Shown: positions 11,796 to 21,200 of the stretch, piece after piece
How positions within the stretch are numbered: position 1 is the first letter of the stretch
Layout: the number at the start of each line of letters is the position of its first letter
Assembly (NCBI GenBank): GCA_019930625.1
Contig: CP082844.1
Span: 1,922,001 to 1,986,000, forward strand
Length of the DNA stretch: 64,000 bases
Source: Nocardia asteroides
GTDB taxonomy: Bacteria; Actinomycetota; Actinomycetes; Mycobacteriales; Mycobacteriaceae
Direction: 5' to 3'
Notes under the pieces: generated by a model
The model's database searches: none
Told to the model about the DNA's origin: nothing
Seen by the model: the letters and a program-made list of their open reading frames with translations, nothing else
Translations under genes and position numbers: made by a program

Positions 11796-11878
11796 GGGCG
11801 AGTGGCGGAATGGCAGACGCGCTGGCTTCAGGTGCCAGTGTCCTTCGGGACGTGGGGGTTCAAGTCCCCCTTCGCCCA
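11796..11878 (+). tRNA. tRNA-Leu (anticodon CAG)
   Basis: Acceptor arms GGGCGAG and TTCGCCC pair over seven bases. The anticodon loop TTCAGGT is held by a TGGC/GCCA stem and shows CAG. There is a long variable arm (GTGTCCTTCGGGACGT), as expected of a class II tRNA, and a GGGGG/CCCCC T-stem with loop TTCAAGT. The CCA end is not encoded. A GATACT hexamer about 16 bases upstream may be the -10 box. The gene is in the conserved position beside fhaA. Confidence 0.95.
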
Positions 11879-11886
11879 CAAATTGC

Positions 11887-11926
11887 GGAAAGCCGCGTAT
11901 CAGATTCCTCCGATACGCGGCTTTCC
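11887..11926 (+). terminator. Terminator after tRNA-Leu
   Basis: Perfect 15-base arms (GGAAAGCCGCGTATC and its complement) around a 9-base loop, followed by a T-rich stretch TGTTTCGTT. It lies 8 bases after the tRNA and could also stop the convergent transcript of the SnoaL-like gene. Confidence 0.9.
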
Positions 11927-11984
11927 TGTTTCGTTGCCCCCGGGCGGTTGCCGATGGAGTTCGTCATCGGCGGCAGGGGACCGG

Positions 11985-12413
11985 TCACGCCCGTCCCACG
12001 GTGGGGAGTACGCCCAGCTGCTGCAAGAACCCGAGCACGTCCTTGTCGGACCACTTCTCGGCGATCTTGCCGTCTTCGATCCGGTGGATCGCGGTTCCGG
12101 TCATCCTCAGATCGTGACCCGTCGCCGGGATGCCCGGCAGGTCTCCGGTGTGGCGGCCGTAGGCGGTGAGGCGGGTGACGACCCGGTCGCCTTCGGCGAG
12201 TTGGTCCTCGATCTCGTGCCGCCCGGGAGTGGCGTCCCAGAACATGCGGAACGTCTGCTTCAGGCCCTCGCGGCCCGGACCGATGCCGGGGAACGGGGGA
12301 GGCGAATGATCGAGGTAGTTCTCGGCGACCAGCTCGTCCATCGCTTCGATGTTTCCCGCGTCGATCTCGCGATAGAACCGGCGGATCAGCGCCTTGTTGG
12401 CCTCCAGCGACAT
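11985..12413 (-). CDS. SnoaL-like / ester cyclase family protein
   Basis: 142 residues of the NTF2-like fold. The pattern NKALIRRFYREIDAGN at the start, ENYLDHSPPPFPGIGPGR in the middle and IHRIEDGKIAEKW toward the end are typical of SnoaL-like polyketide cyclase homologues annotated as ester cyclases. Most such single-domain proteins have no proven substrate. The ATG has a strong GGAGGAGG site about 6 bases upstream. It lies 152 bases downstream of the possible immunity gene, on the same strand. No membrane or signal segment. Confidence 0.85.
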   Translation of the reverse strand: MSLEANKALIRRFYREIDAGNIEAMDELVAENYLDHSPPPFPGIGPGREGLKQTFRMFWDATPGRHEIEDQLAEGDRVVTRLTAYGRHTGDLPGIPATGHDLRMTGTAIHRIEDGKIAEKWSDKDVLGFLQQLGVLPTVGRA

Positions 12414-12565
12414 GATCGACCTCCTCCTCGAGTGCCGGGCCGTGAGTGGCGGTGGCGGTCACCCGAGTCTCGCCCATCTCTAGCTGCTGCGATACAGCAA
12501 CACACATTTTCAGCAGCCTAGGACGGTGAATAGGCATAACAGCGAACTGTCAGCAAGGTGTCCGT

Positions 12566-13972
12566 TCAATTCTGCGGACCGTGGCGGTCGACAAAGCGCT
12601 GTTCCAACGCCGCGATGACTCTCGCCTGATCCACCGCCGACGACGAAGGCACGAACTCGCCGTCGTCGGTGATGTAGAAGACGGCTCGTTCGGCTGCCGC
12701 CGCGTTCTCGGGCGCGGGCACATACACCTTCCAGCCGAAGCGGAAGCGGTCGGCGTTCAGCTTCGACAGCGGGTAACCGGTGGTGTCCAGCTGCCGTCCG
12801 GTGATGTAGTCCCGCACCCGGCTGATCGCCTGCTCGGCGGGCATCGGCTCCGGCGCCGTGGACAGCAGCCCGGCCACCGAGAACTGATAGAGCGCGCCGT
12901 CGATGTCGAAACGGCCGTCATCACCGAAGACGGCGACCAGTGCCGCCCGCGTCACTCTCCCCGCCTCTGCGGCGGACAACAAAGCTCCGATCGCCTCGGC
13001 CGCGTCCTGGCCCAGGCGGTCGGAAAGGGTTCCCGCTACGATCTTGATCGCCGTCTCGCGCGTCCACACGCCCGGCACCGCGGGCGCGCACTCCTGGGCG
13101 GACGGCGACTGCCCGCGGTACCAGCGCCCTGCCTCCCACCAGTAGCAGAACGACAGTAGCCCCGAGGCCGCCCGCGGATTCAACACCGGGTCGGCGACCC
13201 AGTCCGGCGCACCGCCGTACAGCTCCGGCATCGGTGCGCCCGCGTTGTAGACAGCGTCCAAGGTGGGTGCGTTCCACACGCCACCCGAGAGCACGGCCCG
13301 CCCCGCCGGAAGCGCGTGCAAGGTCGACCCGCCGCGTGCGGTGCCTTCGAACACCCCGACCCAGGGCAGCATCCGCGGCCCCCATTCCGACTTCGCCGCC
13401 ACGAAGGCCGCGGCGATCGTCGTCCATCGCGCCCACATCTGCGGGAACGGCGGGAACTCGTTCTCCGCCAGCACCGCCCACACCTGTTCGGCCCGGTCTT
13501 TACGAGCCTGCGCGGCGGCTTGCTGCGGAGTACGCCGCTGCCGGTCCCCATGTCCGATATACGCCGCCAGCCACACCGGCAGCTTTCCGCGCGGATACGC
13601 CTTCAGGTCGGCGCGATATGCCTCCGGCACGAACAGCTGACCGTCTGGGAAGGGCTCGTCGCCGTAGTCATAGGCGACCTCGATGTCTCCGGAGCTGGTC
13701 ATCGCGATCACCATCCGCCACCACGGTTCCGCACCAGAGCCGGCCGCGATCGCACGCAGCTCCCGAGCGAGGGCAAGCGCAGACTCCGGAGGGTCCACCG
13801 TCATCGCCTGCTCGCCGACGGAATACACGAGCTGGACGATCTCGCCCGCCACCGTGACCGCGAACGCCGCGTCTACCCGCGTCCACCCCGTGGGCGCGTG
13901 CGCCGCCAGCGCACGAGCGAGCGGGTGTTCGACGGTCAGCCCACCGGGTTCATCCGCCACGTCGTCCTCCAT
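12566..13972 (-). CDS. Uncharacterised protein downstream of the giant gene; possible immunity protein
   Basis: 468 residues, not confidently recognised. The N-terminal third contains PWWRMVIAMTSSGDIEVAYD followed by a PFPDGQLF segment, a pattern like YezG/DUF600-type immunity proteins (a tentative match by eye). Other marked segments are MWARWTTIAAAFVAAKSEWG and LLSFCYWWEAGRWYRG. No signal peptide or membrane segment is seen. The start at MEDDVADEPGG was chosen because the longer frame is Arg-rich shadow sequence. It lies 159 bases behind the giant gene on the same strand, where immunity genes of polymorphic toxins usually sit; that is the main argument for the role. A strong hairpin separates the two genes. 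Confidence 0.5.
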   Translation of the reverse strand: MEDDVADEPGGLTVEHPLARALAAHAPTGWTRVDAAFAVTVAGEIVQLVYSVGEQAMTVDPPESALALARELRAIAAGSGAEPWWRMVIAMTSSGDIEVAYDYGDEPFPDGQLFVPEAYRADLKAYPRGKLPVWLAAYIGHGDRQRRTPQQAAAQARKDRAEQVWAVLAENEFPPFPQMWARWTTIAAAFVAAKSEWGPRMLPWVGVFEGTARGGSTLHALPAGRAVLSGGVWNAPTLDAVYNAGAPMPELYGGAPDWVADPVLNPRAASGLLSFCYWWEAGRWYRGQSPSAQECAPAVPGVWTRETAIKIVAGTLSDRLGQDAAEAIGALLSAAEAGRVTRAALVAVFGDDGRFDIDGALYQFSVAGLLSTAPEPMPAEQAISRVRDYITGRQLDTTGYPLSKLNADRFRFGWKVYVPAPENAAAAERAVFYITDDGEFVPSSSAVDQARVIAALEQRFVDRHGPQN

Positions 13973-14002
13973 ATCGATATCTCGCCTACTGGTCTCGCGT
14001 GC

Positions 14003-14036
14003 CCACCGCCGAGTAAGCAGTGCTCGTCGGCGGTGG
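14003..14036 (-). terminator. Hairpin between the giant gene and the downstream gene
   Basis: Perfect 10-base arms CCACCGCCGA and TCGGCGGTGG with a 14-base loop, 96-129 bases after the giant stop codon and about 31 bases before the next start. No T-tract. It may end or weaken the 44-kb upstream transcript and leave the next gene with its own promoter. Confidence 0.5.
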
Positions 14037-14131
14037 CGACGCGAACGTCGAAGATAGCCGGGGCACGACACGACGTGCTCAGCGCAGATCGGTCGAATCC
14101 GCGACCTGCGTGTCGGGAACGACGCTTACTT

Positions 14132-15235
14132 TCACAGTCGCCAGGAGCGGAGAATTTCGAGTTCCGCGCGTGGCGGCAGTAGGTCGGTGTGGCCGGACAG
14201 CTGACGCACCTGGATCACGGCCTCGCTGAATTCGGTGTGGATGAATTCGATCTCTCCACGCGTGAGTAGTCCGGCGGCGGCCAACGGCGCCAGCTTGACG
14301 GTGTCGTTCATGACCCGCTTGAACTTCTCGAGCCGGGCGAATTTGACCATGTCGGGGCCACCTAGTTCGCGAGGCACCTCGATCTCGGGAATGAGATGGC
14401 CCAAACGGGCCCAGTCGTAGGCGCTCGGACCGGTGACGGCGAGCTCCCAGTCGAGCAGTGTTACGCGTAGCTCGTTGCTGATGAGGAAGTTTCCCTCGTT
14501 CGGGTCGGCATGCAGGATGTGGTGGCGGGACTCCCGCATCGATCGAGCATCATCGATCAGCGGTTCGAAAGGATTGCCGCCGAGCAGGCCGAACTCGTCG
14601 AACAGGTGACCGAAGCGGTCATAGTGCCGTCGATAGAAATTTTCCGTATACCAATCGATATGGTTCAGGTACCACGCGCCGGTGTCACCTCTGGCGACGC
14701 CTGGTGGTGCCAGCCGATCCAGCAGTGGATGGTCCTCCGGCATCGCGCGCAGCTGCTCGTGGATGTTCGCGAAGGTCCGCAGTATCAGGCCCTGATGGGA
14801 CCGGATGGTTCTTCCGTCGGCTCGCCGAAATGTCTCGGCGAGATTGTCTCCCCTCGCGAGCCTTTCGATGAGAATTGGCGCCGATTCGTCGATGAAGCGC
14901 CCGTCCGGCATGCGGCCGGTGATGACTTTCAGCAGTTGAGGTGCGTTCCGGACGTATTTAGAGATGACGAGGAGGGTTTCGTGCTCGGGTCCGAAACGGG
15001 GGTCGTAGCTGCCGGTATCGGGTATACCGATGCGCAGGACCAAACCGAGGTCTTCGAGAATGACTGTCGTGTTATAGGTTCCCGACAGCGCATCATGGAG
15101 CAGTGGTTGTGCTGCTCGGTACACGGTCAGACCCTCGTCGCGAGTCATGGTCCGTCCCCGGATGCCCTCTAGCGGCCGGTATTCGTGCGCTGGGAGCAGC
15201 TGAGACAGATCGCGGACGGTGGTGGGGGTCTCGAT
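14132..15235 (-). other. Giant protein ~13693-14059: C-terminal APH-type phosphotransferase
   Basis: Aminoglycoside-phosphotransferase/choline-kinase fold: the catalytic loop HHILHADPNEGNFLI (HxDxxxxN, about 14475-14520) and the metal motif LLDWELAVTG (about 14430-14460). An N-lobe with VLRIGIPDTG and ILIERLARGDN precedes them. The end of the protein is where polymorphic toxins carry their delivered toxin, so kinase-type modification of a small molecule or protein in the target is the best guess. Confidence 0.8.
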
Positions 15236-18200
15236 CAGCGGAGCGGCTGATCGGCTGGAGGCGTGTGTTGCGGATTCGATATCGGATCCGCCTCCGACCA
15301 TGATCAGTCCGATGGTATCCGGATCGCCGTGCCGGTCGCGGTGCGGGTTGAGCGTGTACACATGTTCGGTGCCGATATCGAGCTGACTGGCGGTGGGCAG
15401 CGGGTCGCCGACCGAGCCGGGAACAAGGACGATCTGGTCCACAGCTCGACTCAGCTGCAGTGTATCGGCGGCCGAGCGCAGCACACCGATACCGTCGCCG
15501 TGCCCGATCAAGGTCGAGAGACGCACCATTCGATTCCACATTTCTGCGCTGCCGTCGAGGGCCAATTCACGGGTTGCGTCGTAGGTGATGAGTTCCCGCG
15601 CCACGAAGTCCCCGGCTATGTCTAGGGCTTCGACGAGGCTGTCCATCGCCGTGGTGTCCGGCTCAGCGGTGTGCGAAGTTGCCTCGATCCCTCGCGGTAA
15701 GCCGACTGTGAACATGATCGCCACGCGGTCGCCGCGCGGCGCATGCTGCTGCGCTTTCTCGTACTGCTGGCGAGCGTGCTCCGACCAGTGCGACAGATCG
15801 GCTACAGGTGCGTCGGCTCCGGTGACGTTGAATGCCATGAAGGATGCGCTGTCGGCTTCGCCGATCGAGACGACAGCTCGTCCCGTGCCGCCTTCCGCGA
15901 CGGGATCATAGGAGACCAGCAGCACCGGTGGCGGGCTGGAACCGGGGATGGCGAGTCTGTGGGCACCGCGTCTGACCTCGGCCAGATGGTCGCGCAGCGC
16001 GTCGAGTGCATCCCGGCGCTCGGGCGCCACGCGGGGGGACTCGAGGTCCCGGGCGAGCGACAGCCGATTCGCCAGATCCCGTGCCCGGTATTCGATGCCG
16101 GGGGCAGCCCCGATGATGTGGGGATACTGTCTCAGCACCGCCAACTGCATCAACGACACCGAGAAGTCCGTGGCTCCCGCAAGCAGACTGCCGATCGTTA
16201 CGGTCCGGCTGGTCCATCTTCCGAGCCGGTCCCACCATCGCATGTTCGCACCGACGCTGTCGAAGGTGTCCTCGAACAAATCGCTTCGGCATAGCAATGA
16301 CCGAATGTCGGCCTCGGATCCCCGGACGTTTCGCAGCAAGTCCATCGCGGTTGCGACAAGGGCACGCTCGTCATCGGTGGTATCCCAGTCCCGCGGCAGG
16401 TCGGCATTTGGACGGTTTCGCAGAGGGGCGTAGTCGATCCCCGGCTGCTGACTACCCAGCCCCCACAGCGCCCGTACTCCCCAGGAAAACGAATCGGTGA
16501 TGGCGGAGTCCGAGCCGATGCTGAAATAGTCCGACAGGGTTTCATGTATGCGCCGCGACCGAACTTCGGGCGATCGGCGGGAGTCCGCGGCCATGATGTC
16601 TTCGTACAGTCTGTGTATCTTGTCGGCGACGTCTTGGAGCGCGTAGATGGCAGAGCTGTCCGTGAAGCGTGTGGTGGCCTCGGCCAGCAGGCCGTCGACC
16701 TGGCTCAGATATTCCAGGCCCGCGGCGGAATTGCTGGTGGGGAGCAGGTAGAACGCCGCATCGAGCAGATCCGGCAGTGCAGTGGCGACAGTCGCGGCGA
16801 ACAGCCGGTCCGAGCCGGTTCGCGCCCGATCGAGCGCCGCGGCGTGAATGGGCAGCGACTGAAAGATTGCGGCGTACCTCCGAGAGAAGATCTCACTGGA
16901 TCGCTGCCGTAGCAGCGCGTCCAGAACTACTGCCCAGTCCGTGACCATTCGAGCCGTCGCGTTGGCGCGCACCCCGCTCCGCCGGAACGACTCCACCAGC
17001 GGCACATGCTCCGTCGTGAGGGCGGCATCCGGCGGGAATGAGCCTTCCTCGGGCCAAATACTGTGCTGGCCGGCTTCTTCGATATAGCGTGCAATTTCCG
17101 CGATATGCGCAGGGACCGTATGGTGCGGAGCAGCCACCGACCAACGGCCCTCAGTAGACGTGCGGGTCACAGCGAACGCGGCGTCGAGCACGGCCGTCAT
17201 GGCGGCGTGCAGGTCGGCGACGGTGCGACGGTTCGCCCGCAGCCAGGACCCGATAGCGAACAACTCCCGGTAGGTGGTCGGCGCGGTGGTAGGAACGCTG
17301 TCGCCGAGCCGGAGAGTCGCTTCCGTCACGAGCGCGCCCAACAGACGCGCCGGATTGGTCACACTGTCTGTCACCGACGGCGGTTTGCCGCGATGGATGG
17401 CAGCTATCTGTTCGGTGACCGTGCGGGTGATGCCGACCAGCAGGTGGTGGAGGTTGTCGTCGGAGAGGCGTGCGGCCCAATTCTGGAGGGTGTCGAATGT
17501 GGCCTCGACACGGAAGGTCGACAGCGCAGCGCTGGCAATTCGCTCCGCTTCGCTTCGCCCACCGCCGAACGCGCCGCCATCCGGGTCACTCGGATTCGCG
17601 GCATGCGCCACCACGCCGTCGGGCACACCGCGCGGCACGCCGCCGAAGGGATCCGCCACTGCCGGTGGCGGATCGAAACCGAGCCCATCCAGACCGCGGG
17701 CACGGTGCGGCGGAAGATCCAGCACCGCAGCCGGATCGAGCGGCGCATGCGTGCCGGGGCCGAGCGCTGGCGCCTGCCGGGAGGTCCTCGGGTCGTTTGC
17801 CACGACTCCCGAATCGATCAGTGGCGCGGGCAGGCTACCGGCCCTCGGAGTGGTGTTCGCTTCTTCGGGAGGCGACACCTTATCCCCGGACTGCACTGCG
17901 ACCGTTGGCGCCGGGGTGTGGGCGGTTCTCGCGAAAGCTCCGTCCTCCAAACGGTTCGGGTCGACGGCATGCGTGAACGCAGCGCGTGGCACTCCGCGTG
18001 GCACTCCGCTGAGTGGATCCGCCGCCGGGTACAGCGGATCGAAACCCAGCCCATCCAGACCACGGGCACGCTGCGGCGGAAGATCCAGCTCGTAGTCCGG
18101 TACCGAGTCCCATCGGCCGCGTGCCCAGTACATCCACTTCGGAAATGGCAGTGGGTCGGATTCGGCGCGCCGGATCGCTTGTATCCGCTGTTCGTCCTGC

Positions 18201-21200
18201 CGGAAGGCCTTTTTCGCCCACGCGTCTCGTTCGGCACGGAAGTGGCTCGCTATGACGGGCAGCGCGTCCATACCCATCATGTGGGAGACGCCGCGGAAGA
18301 GATACAGCTTCGATGTCGGGATCAACCTGGCGTTGTTATGGCTGTGGTCGATAGGTGAGAATTGGTCCGAGGTGCCGTGCACGATGTCTACCGGGACGCG
18401 GTACCGGTCGAACCGGATTCCCCAGTGGCCGGTCAGCTGAATGGCGTCGTCGGCCCATGCTTGCAGGTAGTTGCGCAACGCGCGTTGATAACCGCGTGCG
18501 AGCTCATCGCGGTGTGTGCCCACCCACATGTGGTCGATCGTGGTGAAGGCATCCTGGTTGTAGCGGAGCAACCACTCCCCGTCCCGCGCGATGTTCTCGG
18601 CCATCTCGGTGAGCGTCGCGGCCATGGCTTCGGTGTCGGGCCTGGCATAGATCCGCTGGTTCGCCTCGGCCATGCCTGCCATCCACTCACCCATGTCGTC
18701 GAGCCGCGGAGCGGTACCCACGAGGGAGACGACGCGGTCGACATGGTCGGGGTCGAGCGCGCCGACCGCGATGGCCACCGATCCACCGCCGGACCGCCCG
18801 AGCACGGAATAGCGGTCGAATGCGAATAGTTCGGTCGCGATGTGAATGATGTCGCGGGCGCAATCGGCCACGGTGCGCCCGGGCAGCGGATCCGAGTCGC
18901 CGTAACCGGGTCTTTCTACGACGATTACCGTGAATCCGCGGTCGTACAGTTGCCGATGATCCGGCAGCGGGCCATCGACTCCGACCGGTGTGCCGGGCGA
19001 GAGGATGACCGGGTAGCCGTATGGATGGCCCTGTAGGCGGAAGTGAACAGTCCTGCCGTCCGGCATACGGGCGGCGTAGAGCTTCGCAACGCGGTCCAGG
19101 TCGGCGGTCTCATCGTGTTCGGGGACAGCTCGTACTACCTCATTCGGCAGTGCGGCTCGGTGGCCTCCATAACGGGCCCGCTCGCGCCGCGCCTCGATCG
19201 AGTCGTGTTCCGGCCGAATGTGATTTGCTGGCATAGAGTTTACCGGAGCGTTCTCTGTGGTCGTGCCTGTGTCACTGTCGGCGAAGTCGCTCGCCCTTCT
19301 TTTGGCAGCGGCGGCACCCCGCTGCTCCACCTGTTCGTTCTCGGGGAGAAGCAGTCGACCGCCCGCGTCGGCTTGCTCGGTCCATTCGAAAATTGTGACG
19401 AGGACTTCGATGTCCCCCACTTCTTCCGCGCGGCCGGCGTCAGCGGCAAGCTCGGCGGTGCGGTCGATCAACCGTCGAACCTCGGCCAGCCGGTCTTGTG
19501 CCTCGGCCGGTGCCACGGTCGCGCGGACGAGAGGATAGTCGAGTAGTCCTTTCATGGCGTCACGGTAGGCCCGTTGGTAGGCGCGTTGCGGATGGAAGAC
19601 AGCGTCCATCGCCAGCTGGTGGTCCGGGCCGGCGACCACCGGCACGTCGTCGATCACCTTGCCGGTAGTGCGCAGGCGGGCGAGTTCAGCCTCGATCTTG
19701 TCGTAGGCCCGATTCAACCTATCCGCGCTGATCGCCTTGTCCTCCCGATGGCGTTGCACGGTGATTCTGTTCATCTCGGTCAACCGCGCCTGTAGGGCGC
19801 TGATGCGCTGGGTGGCCTCCGGGCTGGGTTCGACCGCTGCACCTCGTTCCGCGGCTGGTGTTTCTGGCTCGCGACCGCGAGGTTCGGGCGCGGTCGGGCG
19901 CTTGGAAGCAAGGTGGTGCGCCGTCGAGCCGTCACCGGCGGGGCCGGGCGGAACGATCAGCTCGCCGCCGCCCAGGCGGTTGTCCACCACTGGGAGAGCC
20001 GCAGCGGAGTTCCGGCAGGCCGCACAGTTGTCCAGGTGTTCCTCGACCTCTGCCCCCATCTTCCGGCCCAGGCCTCTGAGCGCCCACATGCCGAGCTGCT
20101 CCACTGTGGATCGGCATGATTCCGGCAGGTGATGGGAGAGCTCGTGCAGCAATACCCGGCCGGCCGCCACACCCTGACGGCGCAAGTACGGTCGGACTAC
20201 GTCGTTCAAGTACTGCACCTCGAGCCGCTTGGATGCGATCTTGTCGAATATGGCAACCGTCAGATAGCGCGTGAGCAGGAAGTCGGGGGACTGCGGTTCC
20301 AGCTCTCGGCAACCGGGATAGTGCACAGTCCACAGTGCGTCGTGGCTGAACATCAGCCACAATGCGTACTCCTCCGGAGTGAGGACGGGATCGCGGCCCG
20401 CCACCATGAGGTTGTAGCCCTCGGCATAACGCCCCGCCACCATGAGGTTGTGCCCCTCCGCGCGTAGCAGGCGTCCCCCGACGTAGGCCAGCTCGCCCCG
20501 GCGAATCTGTTTGGTCTGGGGCAGCTCATCCCCGGACACTCCCCGCCAGAACTTCTCGAAGGCCGTCATCTCCTCCAGGTCGGCGCGATTCGACTCGCGT
20601 ACCGGCGCGTCAGCCCGCATGGTCCGCTTCTTGACGGCATCGATCTCCCCACGGCCCGGAATGACCCGCCGTTGCTGGAGCGTCGCCGGTCCGGAAGTCG
20701 CATTGGGAGCCGTCAGCAGTCTCTCGGCCCCGAGGGTCAACCGTACGGCTGCGTCGACCCCCGCATAGAGCGGAGTCCGTCGAATCGCGCGCCTCCTCAT
20801 CCAAGCTTTTCGCTCGCTGCTTTCGATCCACTCCCGGCCGGACAACTCACCCTCGCGAGGCAGCGGGAATTCCCAGAAATACCAGAAGATTTCCTTCCAC
20901 GGACGCAGCCGTTCCATGAGTTCTTCCAGCGATGGATCGGCGGGCAGCACGTGCGCGGCGGGCACGATCAGGCTGCGGGTGAGGTCGGCGGGCACTATCA
21001 GGCCGGCGGGCGTTATCCGAATAATGCCGTTGCCGGAGGTTTCACCCCTGGCGGGGGCAGAATCGGCGTGGGGCGCCTTGTCCGGCGCGCTTGTGCTGGG
21101 GTTGTGGTCGGGAGGGAGTGCGGCCGCGTCGGCCGGCCGTAGCGCCCGCCCGCGGGTCTTGTCGGGGTCGGCGTAAGGGTTGTTCTCACCGAGCTTTTGT

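Noticed and set aside
11796..11880. tRNA-Leu as an integrase attachment site for the accessory segment
   Set aside because: No integrase gene and no second copy of the tRNA 3' end were found in the window; the gene order at the tRNA is the normal one.
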